From Gramella sp. KN1008 (GTDB lineage Bacteria; Bacteroidota; Bacteroidia; Flavobacteriales; Flavobacteriaceae), in contig NZ_SJDV01000006.1 in assembly GCF_004332155.1 (NCBI RefSeq), forward strand, positions 186,001-250,000: a stretch of DNA of 64,000 nucleotides. The letters run 5' to 3'. A model generated the notes under the pieces. The model was not told where the DNA came from, ran no database searches, and saw only the letters and a program-made list of their open reading frames with translations. A program made the position numbers and the translations under genes. Below are positions 17,541-25,779 of the stretch, in pieces (position 1 is the first letter of the stretch; each line of letters opens with the position of its first letter).

Positions 17541-18353
17541 ATGAGTAAAGAACTTGAGAAGATTACAGAATACTGGAAGGAAAACTATTCGAGCCATGTG
17601 AGCGAATATCGTCCTTTTGAGATTTCTCATGATTTCAAAAGATTTGCTTCCATGTTCGCTTTGGGGAATTCCTATATGTATATCGTTAATCTTCATGATT
17701 TTGGATTGGAATATATATCAGAGTCAGTGAAATCCTTTGTAAAAAAGGATATTGGTGATATTGAGCTTAAAGATATTTTGCAAACCGTGGTTTCAGAAGA
17801 AATTGAGAACATTCATCTGAAGAGCCAGGTGATCAACGAATTTTATACTTCTTTTCTGCAGAAAGATGAGGTTCTGGATTATAAGAATATATTTTTCTAT
17901 CGCATGAAAGATCCTTCGGGACAGGTAAGAACGATGCTTTATCAAGCCATTCCGTTAAATGTTCTTGAAAATGGGGCGCCAGAGCATGTTCTCTGTATTC
18001 AAACAGATGTTTCCCACTTAAAAGTAACCGCGACAGACACTGTTTCTTTAATCCATATGAATGGGGGAAAATGTTATTACAATGTGGAGGTTACAAAAGG
18101 CAAATTTGACCCTGAAACCTGCGAAAGGGCTACCAAGGATCTTTCAGAGCTTTTTTCCGAAAGAGAAATTGAAATAATCAAAGAATTAGCCAATGGTTTA
18201 AATGCCCAGGATATTGCCCGAAAACTTAATCTTTCTCCCCATACTGTAATGACCCATCGTAAAAATATCCTTCAGAAGAGTGGCTGCTCCAATACAGCCC
18301 AATTAGTTGCCAAATGTATTACCGGGGGCGTAATTCCCTTAAATTTAAACTGA
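17541..18353 (+). CDS. PAS-like/LuxR-type transcriptional regulator, copy 2
   Basis: 270 aa, a tandem paralogue of the preceding gene: same length, same PAS-like N-terminal part (NSYMYIVNLHDFGLEYIS, FYRMKDPSGQVRTML) and nearly the same HTH (SEREIEIIKELANGLNAQDIA, LSPHTVMTHRKN). The C-terminal recognition end is almost identical (SGCSNTAQLVAKCITGGV), so the two probably read related DNA sites while sensing different signals. The spacer before it (73 bp) contains no exact ATACC-N8-GGTAT copy. Confidence 0.85.
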   Translation: MSKELEKITEYWKENYSSHVSEYRPFEISHDFKRFASMFALGNSYMYIVNLHDFGLEYISESVKSFVKKDIGDIELKDILQTVVSEEIENIHLKSQVINEFYTSFLQKDEVLDYKNIFFYRMKDPSGQVRTMLYQAIPLNVLENGAPEHVLCIQTDVSHLKVTATDTVSLIHMNGGKCYYNVEVTKGKFDPETCERATKDLSELFSEREIEIIKELANGLNAQDIARKLNLSPHTVMTHRKNILQKSGCSNTAQLVAKCITGGVIPLNLN

Positions 18354-18357
18354 AGCT

Positions 18358-18810
18358 ATGATTTATCTTATAATTCTTATCACTTCATTTTTTACTGAAC
18401 CTGCAGAAAGTTTTTGTAGCTGTTTGCCTCCGGGGGAAATCACCACTGAAGAATATAAATCATACGATATCATACTTCACGGAAAAATAGAAGCAGCTCG
18501 GGAAGAGGGAAGGAAAATGGTTTATACCATCAGGGTAAAAAAATTTTATAAAGGCGTGGGGAATAAGGACTTCATTGAAATTGACTCTTTCCTGGAACCT
18601 TCAATGTGCGGGATAGGTTTCGTGCCAGGAGATAAATGGCTTATCTACGCTTATAAAACGGACGAAGGGTATTTCACCGATCTCTGCACCAGGAGCAAAA
18701 TAATCGGCCGGGAAGAAAATGCTGCGGAACTGCGTAAGGACCTCGAATTTCTAGTGAAAAGCTTAGAGTTAAGAGCTCAGAAGATTTCCGGTTCTAAAAG
18801 GGGTGGGTGA
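18358..18810 (+). CDS. Secreted TIMP/netrin-like protein (150 aa)
   Basis: A short signal peptide (residues 1-18, MIYLIILITSFFTEPAES) is followed at once by FCSCLPP. The mature protein thus starts near a Cys-x-Cys pair as in tissue-inhibitor-of-metalloproteinase/netrin-like OB folds. Further segments fit (YDIILHGKIEAA, YTIRVKKFYKGVG, CGIGFVPGDKWLIYAY, TDLCTRSK): four Cys in the mature region could form two disulfides. Bacterial members have unknown function. It starts 4 bp after the second LuxR gene and may be co-transcribed with it. Confidence 0.7.
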   Translation: MIYLIILITSFFTEPAESFCSCLPPGEITTEEYKSYDIILHGKIEAAREEGRKMVYTIRVKKFYKGVGNKDFIEIDSFLEPSMCGIGFVPGDKWLIYAYKTDEGYFTDLCTRSKIIGREENAAELRKDLEFLVKSLELRAQKISGSKRGG

Positions 18811-19014
18811 AAATAGAGATATCGATAATTTCCATTACTATTTATAATCCCAATATACATCTAAAAAAACTCCGGATTCATTTATCCTTGAGGGCGTTTC
18901 ATGAGACTGTATCATACTCATTTAAAAGAATTTAATTAAATTCCATAAAATTTGGGGTCTATAGTGTTGTAGGTAAGTGTTGTTTTATTAATTATTAAGA
19001 CTCCGCTTGTAATT

Positions 19015-19995
19015 ATGAAAGCAGTTACTCGTTCTCAATATGGCCTGCAGGAGGTATTAAGTATTACCGAAATTGAAACTCCCAAAATTAGTGAAGACGA
19101 GTTACTGGTTAAAGTCTATTCCACAACAGTAAATCGAACCGATTGTGCAAATCTTACTGGTAAGCCTTACATCGTCAGAATTTTTACCGGGATTACTGCT
19201 CCGATGAAGCAGGTCCCGGGGACCGATTTTGCCGGAGAAGTAATGCAGGTTGGAAAAGATGTGACCGGTTTTGAATCTGGGGACCGGGTGTTCGGTTTTG
19301 ATGATAACGGACTTTCATCAATGGCTGAATATATGAGCATTAAAGCCTCCAGGGCAATAAGACATATTCCATTGGGACTTTCTTATGCAGATGCAGCTGC
19401 TTCAGTAGAAGGAGCTCATTATGCCATTAATTTTATAAACAAGGTAAAGCTTCGTGCCGCTGAAAAGGCAATGGTGAACGGTGGGACGGGGGCTATTGGT
19501 TCCTCTCTAATTCAGATGCTTAGTTATTATGGATTAAAGGTTGTGGCTACTGGACCCGGGGAACATCTGGAGAAGCTCTATACGCTTGGAGCTGAAAGGG
19601 TGATCGACTATAAAACTCAGGATTTCACACAGGATGATGACAAGTTCGATTACGTCTTTGATTCGGTAGGTAAGAGTACTTTCGGAGAATGTAAAAGGTT
19701 ACTGGTAAATGACGGTATTTATATTTCTTCAGAACTCGGACCGTATTCCCAAAATCCTTTCCTGGCAATCACCACTACTTTTTCAGAAGGGAAGAAGGTG
19801 AGATTTCCGTTTCCCGTAAATATTCCACAAAGTCTGAAGATCGTTTCAGAACTTATAGAAAGCGGAAACTATAAACCACTTATTGACCGAAATTACCAGA
19901 TGGAGAAGGTAAAAGAGGCTTTTGAATATGTGATGAGGGGGCAAAAGATCGGAAATGTTATCCTAAATATAAGTAACGATGATCAGCCTCTTTAG
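19015..19995 (+). CDS. Zinc-independent medium-chain NAD(P)-dependent dehydrogenase (quinone oxidoreductase type)
   Basis: 326 aa. The GroES-like N-terminal half (TVNRTDCANLTGKP, PGTDFAGEV) is followed by a Rossmann domain with NGGTGAIGSSLIQML near residue 160. The structural and catalytic zinc Cys sets of alcohol dehydrogenases are absent, which places it with the quinone-oxidoreductase/zinc-less group that reduces enones or quinones with NADPH. The end overlaps the next gene by 17 bp. Confidence 0.88.
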   Translation: MKAVTRSQYGLQEVLSITEIETPKISEDELLVKVYSTTVNRTDCANLTGKPYIVRIFTGITAPMKQVPGTDFAGEVMQVGKDVTGFESGDRVFGFDDNGLSSMAEYMSIKASRAIRHIPLGLSYADAAASVEGAHYAINFINKVKLRAAEKAMVNGGTGAIGSSLIQMLSYYGLKVVATGPGEHLEKLYTLGAERVIDYKTQDFTQDDDKFDYVFDSVGKSTFGECKRLLVNDGIYISSELGPYSQNPFLAITTTFSEGKKVRFPFPVNIPQSLKIVSELIESGNYKPLIDRNYQMEKVKEAFEYVMRGQKIGNVILNISNDDQPL

Positions 19996-20770
19996 AAGAA
20001 CCCGAAGGTGGTTGCTAAACCAGAATAAATTTGGCAGGTATTTGCTTTATGCCATAGGAGAAGTGATCCTTATTGTGATAGGGATCCTGATCGCTTTGGG
20101 TATTAATAACTGGAACCAGAGAAGGATCACCCAGGAGAGGGAACAGTTCTATCTGGCAGGTTTGAAGGAGGAATTTCTGCAAAGCCGAATCAAACTGGAA
20201 AATCTCATCCAGGTGAATCGGCTCAACTATGAAGGTGCCAGGAAGATCGCTGATTACATAAATGGACCCGGTCAAAGACCCGGTGAGCGAGAACTGTCAG
20301 GTCTGCTTTTTAATTCCCTATCTTATGAAATAGATTATAATCCAAATAATTCTTTGCTGAATGAACTAATAAATTCCGGAAGGCTGAAAGATTTTTCCAA
20401 TGCCCAGTTAGGCAAAAACCTTACTTCCTGGGAATCTTACATACAAAGTGTACACCGCCAGGAATCTGATCTTAGGGAGCAAAGGGAAAAGATGCTGGAT
20501 TTTTTAAGAAAGGAACAGAATAGCATTAGAAATATTCTTGATGAGACCGGTGTGTCTGATGAAATTGGACTCGAGCAGTCTGCCGATGATCACAGCAATC
20601 TGGGTATATTGGATTCCGGGGAATTCGAAAATAACCTGCTCATTTATATCCTTACAGGGATGAGAACGGAGACTTCTCAATATCTGCCGTTGCTGGAGGA
20701 GATAGACAGAATCCTGGTTCTCATAGATTCGGGATTAGAGAATAATGACGGGGAAATTAATTTTAATTAA
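19979..20770 (+). CDS. DUF6090-type membrane protein
   Basis: 263 aa. The start MISLFRRTRRWLLNQNKFGRY and the one clear membrane helix (YAIGEVILIVIGILIALGINNWNQ split at residues 23-46) form the conserved head of this flavobacterial family. The rest is a soluble, helix-rich, charged domain. These proteins often occur in multiple copies in flavobacterial genomes; function unknown. The gene overlaps the dehydrogenase gene by 17 bp. Confidence 0.8.
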   Translation: MISLFRRTRRWLLNQNKFGRYLLYAIGEVILIVIGILIALGINNWNQRRITQEREQFYLAGLKEEFLQSRIKLENLIQVNRLNYEGARKIADYINGPGQRPGERELSGLLFNSLSYEIDYNPNNSLLNELINSGRLKDFSNAQLGKNLTSWESYIQSVHRQESDLREQREKMLDFLRKEQNSIRNILDETGVSDEIGLEQSADDHSNLGILDSGEFENNLLIYILTGMRTETSQYLPLLEEIDRILVLIDSGLENNDGEINFN

Positions 20771-20788
20771 GGTTTCTTGCAGAGGCTT

Positions 20789-21124
20789 ATGAAGGCGACC
20801 ATCACATCAATTGAGTTAAAAAATCCGTTCAAATTCTTCAGCTTGTCATGGCAGGCGTGGAAGATCATGCGACAATTAAAGACCAGTGGACATCTTGACT
20901 TTAAAAAAAGAGGTTTTTGGATGAAACATTATACTATGACACTCTGGCCAGATGAAGAGAAAATGAGGATGTTTGTCTATAGTAATGCTCATCTTGAAGC
21001 TATGAAAAATAGCCAGAAAATTGCCAGGGAGATAAGAACCATCACCATAGATGCGCCAGAATTGCCTGACTGGAAGAAAGCAAAGGAGTTGCTGGCCCGG
21101 GGAAGATCCATAAGTTATCCCTAA
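20789..21124 (+). CDS. DUF3291/monooxygenase-like small protein
   Basis: 111 aa from the ATG at 20789; a TTG at 20777 would add four residues. The composition and order, MKATITSIELKNPFKFF then HYTMTLWPDEEKMRMFVYSNAHLEAMK, resemble the dimeric alpha/beta-barrel DUF3291/spheroidene monooxygenase-like proteins. It starts 19 bp after the DUF6090 gene and is probably in the same transcript. Substrate unknown. Confidence 0.65.
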   Translation: MKATITSIELKNPFKFFSLSWQAWKIMRQLKTSGHLDFKKRGFWMKHYTMTLWPDEEKMRMFVYSNAHLEAMKNSQKIAREIRTITIDAPELPDWKKAKELLARGRSISYP

Positions 21125-21209
21125 ATCTTAATCACGACTTAGAAGAAAATACATTTTTTGGGTTGACCTGAATAGACTCTCAACAGGGAACTCTGCCGAC
21201 AGAAAACAA

Positions 21210-21236
21210 CAGAGTCCTGCTTCTGGCAGGACTCTG
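21210..21236 (-). terminator. Hairpin between convergent genes
   Basis: Arms CAGAGTCCTGC (21210-21220) and GCAGGACTCTG (21226-21236) with a TTCTG loop form a perfect 11-bp stem. The T-run is weak but better on the minus strand (TTGTTTTC), so it most likely ends the transcript of the small lipoprotein at 21261; it may work both ways. Confidence 0.55.
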
Positions 21237-21260
21237 ATAGATTAAGAATATTGTATTTTC

Positions 21261-21482
21261 TTATTCGGTTGGCATCTCTTGCTCTGTAGCTTGTAAAGAA
21301 TCTACTTCTTCTACCATTTCCACTTCCAGGCTGTCCTCGATCTCTGTAGATACTTCAGGAGTAATTTCAGCATTGATAGCAGTTTCTTTCGTAGTTTCCT
21401 CGGTAACTTCAGTATTCTCATTACGGCAGGAAGCCATTGTAATCATTGCAAGTGCAAGAGCACCAAAAATTAGTTTTTTCAT
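21261..21482 (-). CDS. Small acidic lipoprotein (73 aa)
   Basis: The start chosen is MKKLIFGALALAMITMASC at 21482, which gives a classic lipoprotein signal with Cys19. The longer frame upstream would place 13 residues before it and is not credible. The mature part of about 54 residues is almost only Glu, Thr, Val, Ser and Asp, so it is disordered and very acidic. No family recognised; such short lipoproteins are common in Flavobacteriaceae. Confidence 0.65.
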   Translation of the reverse strand: MKKLIFGALALAMITMASCRNENTEVTEETTKETAINAEITPEVSTEIEDSLEVEMVEEVDSLQATEQEMPTE

Positions 21483-21758
21483 TTTTATGATTGGATTAAA
21501 AATCGGGCGAATATATATCAAAAACCGAAACGAAATCGTGCCGGGTTGAAATTTTCATAAATATTTAAATAAATGATGGTCAGAGCCTTATACGTTCCAT
21601 AAAAAAAGAGTGCCTGGAATCTGTAACAAAATTCACTTTAATGACTCTAAGAAGGTGAGGCAGGGCCTGTTTTAATATAAAGTTCTGCGATTTATTCTAT
21701 GAAAAAATAAGTAGCCTTCGGCTTAGACTTATCGTATACATGGTTAAATTTCGATTTC

Positions 21759-22058
21759 ATGAGATATTTTTTTCTCTTGTTGGTAAAAGTCTGTTTCCGG
21801 ATATATCCTGTTCATAAAAAAACCAGGTGCATCTTTAAAGAAAACTGTTCCTCTCATATAAGAAAGAGTTTTAAAGAAAGAGGCAGCATACAGGGATTAA
21901 AATCTATCTGGTTCAGATATAGAAATTGCCGGCCGGGTTTTTCACTATTGAAGAACCCAAGGACTAATGAAATTAATATGCTCCTGCGAACAAACACAAT
22001 TGTAACAGAGGATAAAATTGCAGATCACCTGATTACTGAAGCTCAAAGCGCCCGTTAA
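21759..22058 (+). CDS. YidD-like membrane protein insertion efficiency factor
   Basis: 99 aa. After a hydrophobic N-terminus (YFFLLLVKVCFRIYP) comes CIFKENCSSHIRKSFKERG and then GLKSIWFRYRNCRPG. This follows the YidD pattern (CRFxPTCSxYA..., GLKR..RCHPF) with three Cys at matching places. YidD helps YidC insert inner-membrane proteins. The C-terminal about 35 residues extend beyond the usual end, as in Bacteroidota variants. The gene lies 57 bp before tRNA-Leu. Confidence 0.65.
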   Translation: MRYFFLLLVKVCFRIYPVHKKTRCIFKENCSSHIRKSFKERGSIQGLKSIWFRYRNCRPGFSLLKNPRTNEINMLLRTNTIVTEDKIADHLITEAQSAR

Positions 22059-22096
22059 AAATTAGAGGTTTCCATTTTTAAGACACAATTTTTTTA

Positions 22097-22104
22097 TATT
22101 TTTG
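22097..22104 (+). promoter_or_regulatory. -7 element of the tRNA-Leu promoter
   Basis: TATTTTTG at 22097-22104 matches TAnnTTTG and ends 10 bp before the first base of the tRNA. At the expected -33 position (22075) there is TTT, not TTG. Confidence 0.55.
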
Positions 22105-22114
22105 CCATCCATTT

Positions 22115-22196
22115 GCTCGAGTGGCGGAATTGGTAGACGCGCTGGATTCAAAATCCAGTTCTTTCGGGAGTGTGGGTTCGATTCCCACCTCGAGTA
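22115..22196 (+). tRNA. tRNA-Leu, anticodon CAA
   Basis: The 82-nt cloverleaf folds with acceptor GCTCGAG (22115-22121) against CTCGAGT (22189-22195), one G-U pair at the end. The D-loop has TTGGTAG, the anticodon arm CTGGATTCAAAATCCAG gives CAA in the loop, a class II variable arm follows, and the T-arm is GTGGG-TTCGATT-CCCAC. CCA is not encoded. A terminator follows at 22201. Confidence 0.95.
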
Positions 22197-22197
22197 C
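22184..22197 (+). repeat. att-like direct repeat, copy in tRNA-Leu
   Basis: CCCACCTCGAGTAC is the 3' end of tRNA-Leu plus one base. It recurs exactly at 33775-33788 in the same orientation. Confidence 0.6.
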
Positions 22198-22200
22198 TTA

Positions 22201-22239
22201 AAAACCCTTATGAACTCAATGTTTATAAGGGTTTTTTAT
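22201..22239 (+). terminator. Terminator of tRNA-Leu
   Basis: AAAACCCTTAT (22201-22211) pairs with ATAAGGGTTTT (22225-22235), followed by more T. It begins five bases after the tRNA. Confidence 0.8.
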
Positions 22240-22284
22240 TTTAAAATAACTGAATAGTAACAGAAAAATTGAATATCTCCAAAA

Positions 22285-23385
22285 TTATAATCTAACCTTA
22301 TTACAATCCCTGGATCCTAATATTTTCAGCATTTTAATATGACCTGCAATAGCTCCGAAAAAGCTTTTGTTAATGTGATACGGCAAATTAAATTCCAAAG
22401 CAGTCTTCTTCACGATTCCTGAGATATTCTTGTAATGAACATGGCAGATATTAGGAAATAAATGATGTTCTACCTGATAGTTTAATCCTCCTATTAGCCA
22501 CGAAAAAACCTGGCTTTTAGGAGAAAAATTACTGGTAGTATTTAATTGGTGGTGGTACCAGTCCCCTGCAATGATATTTCTAGTGTCAGGTTCCGGAAAA
22601 TCTGTTTCTGGAAGAATATGTGCCACCTGAAAAACTGTACTAATTAAGAGGCCGGTGACCAGGTGCATAAATAGAAATGCCAGCAGAATGATCCAGGCGG
22701 GTTGTGGCACCATGATAAGAGGCAGGATTAACGCATATGAAAAGTAAAGTAGTTTCCATCCTATAATACTACTAACCGCCTTACGGAATTCATTTTTTTT
22801 ATTCAGAAAACCCATATTTTTAAAACGGGTTATCTTAACGAAATCTTTGGCGGTAATCCAGAAAATGGTGGAAAGAGCATAAAAAAACCATACGTAGAGA
22901 TACTGAAATTTATGAAGCTTTAACCTCTCCGATTTAGGTGAAAAACGCAAAAAAAATGGCTGATTTATATCATCATCGGCACCGTCTATATTCGGGTAGG
23001 TATGATGGAGAACATTATGCTGTATTTTCCACACCCCGGCATTCGCTCCAATAAGATTAAAAGTATAACCCAATACTTTATTTGTTGTTTTATTCTTTGA
23101 ATAAGAACCATGTATAGCATCGTGCATGATGCCCATCCCAATGCCAGACATTCCCAAACCACTGGTGATATATAAACCGATAAGAAGCCATGGATTACTA
23201 ACGTAACCCGTATTTATTATGATAAGCGGCACAAAAAAAAGGCTCAGCATAGTAAGTGTTTTTAATCCCATACTGGAATTTGCATGCGGATTGAGCTTAT
23301 TTTTTTTGAAATAAGCCTTTACTCTTTTTCGCAACGTACGCGAAAATTCTGTACTTCTTTTTTGGGAAAATCTTGGGGAATTCAT
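22285..23385 (-). CDS. Membrane fatty acid desaturase
   Basis: 366 aa with four or more transmembrane helices. All three His boxes are present: HDAIHGSY near residue 88, HNVLHHTYPN near 124 and QVEHHLFPN near 305. They bind the di-iron centre. The fold and box order match acyl-lipid/acyl-CoA desaturases (front-end type, delta-5/delta-6-like, because of the QxEHH third box). Such enzymes alter membrane fluidity. It is the first gene inside the tRNA-bounded segment, on the minus strand and monocistronic. Confidence 0.9.
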   Translation of the reverse strand: MNSPRFSQKRSTEFSRTLRKRVKAYFKKNKLNPHANSSMGLKTLTMLSLFFVPLIIINTGYVSNPWLLIGLYITSGLGMSGIGMGIMHDAIHGSYSKNKTTNKVLGYTFNLIGANAGVWKIQHNVLHHTYPNIDGADDDINQPFFLRFSPKSERLKLHKFQYLYVWFFYALSTIFWITAKDFVKITRFKNMGFLNKKNEFRKAVSSIIGWKLLYFSYALILPLIMVPQPAWIILLAFLFMHLVTGLLISTVFQVAHILPETDFPEPDTRNIIAGDWYHHQLNTTSNFSPKSQVFSWLIGGLNYQVEHHLFPNICHVHYKNISGIVKKTALEFNLPYHINKSFFGAIAGHIKMLKILGSRDCNKVRL

Positions 23386-23536
23386 AACGATAACATTTCA
23401 AAATACAGCCTGGCCGTATCAAATTTATTTACATAAAGAGGGTGTGCTCTTATTAAAGGAAGGCTTGAAAAATTTACATTTTAGGATCCCGTTTTTCAGA
23501 AATTAAACAGGAAAAAGGAGTAATAAGCACCTTGTA

Positions 23537-23770
23537 TTATAAAACGATCAACCTGGTATTAGCTTTTGTGGCCTCCAGAATTTCAAATTGAGCTTTTAGA
23601 AATTCACGATAATTTAAAAACTCCTTTTTTGAGATGTCTTTGTTCTTATAAGTTAAAAACAAGGGAGTTTCAAGTAAATTCTCGTAAATTTCAGGGTACT
23701 TTAATTGAAATGAAAGGGTCAAATCAAATATTTCTTTCAATAGTCCGTCCCGGTTTCTTAAGCTTTTCAT
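23537..23770 (-). CDS. Small conserved-looking hypothetical protein (77 aa)
   Basis: Start MKSLRNRDGLLKEIFDLTLSFQLKYPEI (read in parts). The protein is soluble, alpha-helical and slightly charged, without motifs. It resembles short flavobacterial proteins of 70-90 residues built around LTL-x-Q-x-KYPE. It lies alone between the desaturase and the AraC regulator. Confidence comes from normal codon use and composition only. Confidence 0.5.
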   Translation of the reverse strand: MKSLRNRDGLLKEIFDLTLSFQLKYPEIYENLLETPLFLTYKNKDISKKEFLNYREFLKAQFEILEATKANTRLIVL

Positions 23771-23894
23771 GACCTTAATCTTTACATAACAATATATTGA
23801 CTATTGATTATATCAACTTGTATTTATACCAGGTAGAATTATATAAATCCCACTTTTTGTTTTTTTTCGGATCGATTAACAGTCAAAAAATCAA

Positions 23895-24461
23895 TTGTTT
23901 ATGATTATTTATATTAAATATATGGTAAGTCTGCGATGTAAATTAGTGGTTAAGGAGGAGTTGAAAAAACTGGGGCTGCATCATATAAATGTCGATCTGG
24001 GGACAGTTGAAATCTTAGAGGATATTACCCAGAAACAAAAAAAGGAATTAAAAAAGAACCTTTTGAAATATGGTCTGGAACTGCTGGATGACCGAAGAAA
24101 TATCTTAATTGAAAAGATCAAGTCGGTTATTATCGAAATGATCCATTATTCAGACGAACTTCCAAAAGTAAATTATTCAGATTATATCAGTGAGCAACTG
24201 GGCTATGACTATACCTATCTATCTAATATCTTTTCAGAAGTAAAAGGTATTACCATTCAGCAATTTATAATTATACACAAGATCGAACGGGTGAAGGAGC
24301 TTTTGCTTTATGACGAATTAAACCTTACCGAGATTTCCTATCAACTTCATTACAGTAGTGTAGCACATTTATCCAATCAATTTAAAAAGATAACCGGTCT
24401 TACCCCTTCATATTATAAAAAAATTAAAAAGATGCGTCGCAGGAATCTCGAAGACCTGTGA
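23895..24461 (+). CDS. AraC-type HTH regulator with N-terminal HMA-like domain
   Basis: 188 aa. Residues about 1-65 (IYIKYMVSLRCKLVVKEELKKLG, read in parts) resemble a ferredoxin-like heavy-metal-associated fold but with a single Cys. Residues about 90-180 hold the two AraC helix-turn-helix units (YISEQLGYDYTYLSNIFSE, then ISYQLHYSSVAHLSNQFKKITG). This architecture is common in flavobacteria, often in metal or stress islands. Several in-frame Met exist at the start. It may control the cluster that begins at 24754, but a terminator stands between them. Confidence 0.85.
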   Translation: MFMIIYIKYMVSLRCKLVVKEELKKLGLHHINVDLGTVEILEDITQKQKKELKKNLLKYGLELLDDRRNILIEKIKSVIIEMIHYSDELPKVNYSDYISEQLGYDYTYLSNIFSEVKGITIQQFIIIHKIERVKELLLYDELNLTEISYQLHYSSVAHLSNQFKKITGLTPSYYKKIKKMRRRNLEDL

Positions 24462-24598
24462 ATTGTACAATCTTAATGTATTTGGGTGTAATCTAGTCTT
24501 ATAGATAAACATGAACTTGCAGGAGCCATTGAAACGTTAAACTGTTTAATTTGGGGAGCAAGTGTTAGGACATGTAGGTATCTTGACATTGGTATGGA

Positions 24599-24632
24599 AA
24601 AGTCTTATGATAAAATCATAGGGCTTTTTTAT
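24599..24632 (+). terminator. Rho-independent terminator downstream of the AraC gene
   Basis: AAGTCTTATGAT (24600-24611) pairs with ATCATAGGGCTT (24615-24626) with two G-U pairs, followed by TTTT. It ends either a long 3' UTR of the AraC gene or an independent short RNA between 24470 and 24632. Confidence 0.65.
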
Positions 24633-24753
24633 TTGAGAATGACAATTGTAGTATTTATGCAACTTTGACCAAGCATAGTATAACACTTCATACAGATTTT
24701 ATACTCAACTTTAGTAGCTCCCCTTTCTTAGTCATTCTTATAAATATTTTGCT

Positions 24754-25092
24754 ATGGAAAATGTTGAAGTCGAAAAATCGAAGGTTTTCATTGTTGTTGA
24801 AATTATCGAATATATCCCAAATTCGATAGTTATAAAAACGATCATAAAGAAGACCACGGGAAATGTAAGTGTCGTTTCCTTTGATTCGGGCGAAAATCTG
24901 ACTGAAAAGACTTCACCCTTCGATACATTTATTCAGATCATAGCCGGGAAGGCTGAAATTTGGATCAATGATATTTCTCAAATACTTGAAACAGGTGAAT
25001 CCATTATTATTCCCGCCCATAGCCGTAATTCCATAAAAGCAAATGAAAGATTTAAAATGATATCGACTATTATAAAAAGTGGCTATGAATAA
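24754..25092 (+). CDS. Cupin-domain protein
   Basis: 112 aa, a single cupin barrel: DSGENLTEKTSPFDTFIQIIAGKAEIWI (in parts), then GESIIIPAHSRNSIKA. The usual metal-binding HxH of motif 1 is replaced by SPFD. A lone His remains in PAHS, so metal binding is doubtful. It is the first gene of the carbohydrate cluster and only 42 bp before the PIG-L deacetylase ATG. It may be a sugar-binding or sensing protein; this is inference. Confidence 0.8.
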   Translation: MENVEVEKSKVFIVVEIIEYIPNSIVIKTIIKKTTGNVSVVSFDSGENLTEKTSPFDTFIQIIAGKAEIWINDISQILETGESIIIPAHSRNSIKANERFKMISTIIKSGYE

Positions 25093-25134
25093 TTGAAAAA
25101 GCACCGAGGTCAGGTAACCAAAATAAAAAATGTG

Positions 25135-25776
25135 ATGGGATTATCTGGAAAAAATATTGCCGTGATCACTGCCCATCCAGATGATGAAACCTTATGGTGC
25201 GGGGGAACTATTTTAATAAATCCAGATTGCAACTGGTTTATCGCCTGCCTGTGTAGAAAAAATGATAAAAACCGGTCTCCAAAGTTTTATGAGGTTTTAA
25301 AAGTATTAAACGCCAGGGGAGTGATGGGGAACCTGGATGATAGCCCGGAACAACAACCTTTATCACTTAAGATTGTAAAAGAAGTGATTGTAGGCTTACT
25401 GCCCTCAAAGAATTATGACCTCATTATTACTCATGATCCTTCGGGTGAATATACCAGGCATAGAAGGCATGAGGAAATTAGTAGGGCGGTCATTGAATTA
25501 TGGTATAAGAATAAAATTTCAACAAAAGAGCTCTGGACCTTTGCCTATGAAGACGGGAATAAAAAGTACCTACCCAGGAAGAAGGACTCAGCTAATATTC
25601 AGGTAAAATTAACCAAAGAAATTTTTGATCATAAATATAAACTCATCACCGAAATCTATGGATTTCCTCCAGATGGTTTTGAGGCCCTAACCACTCCGAA
25701 AGATGAAGCTTTCTGGAAATTTGAAACGCCGGTCGATGCTTTTATCTGGCTTAGAAAAGATGAGAATTTAAAATAA
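25135..25776 (+). CDS. PIG-L (LmbE-like) deacetylase
   Basis: 213 aa from the ATG at 25135, which puts the catalytic AHPDDE motif at residue 14, as in most family members. A TTG directly after the cupin stop (25093) would add 14 residues. HPDDE and the later HRRHEE hold the zinc ligands; THDPSGEYTRH is also typical. The family removes N-acetyl groups from GlcNAc-type sugars (GPI, mycothiol, bacillithiol and other glycoconjugates). It ends 4 bp before the first GT4 gene, so a deacetylated amino sugar may be part of the product. Confidence 0.88.
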   Translation: MGLSGKNIAVITAHPDDETLWCGGTILINPDCNWFIACLCRKNDKNRSPKFYEVLKVLNARGVMGNLDDSPEQQPLSLKIVKEVIVGLLPSKNYDLIITHDPSGEYTRHRRHEEISRAVIELWYKNKISTKELWTFAYEDGNKKYLPRKKDSANIQVKLTKEIFDHKYKLITEIYGFPPDGFEALTTPKDEAFWKFETPVDAFIWLRKDENLK

Positions 25777-25779
25777 AAT

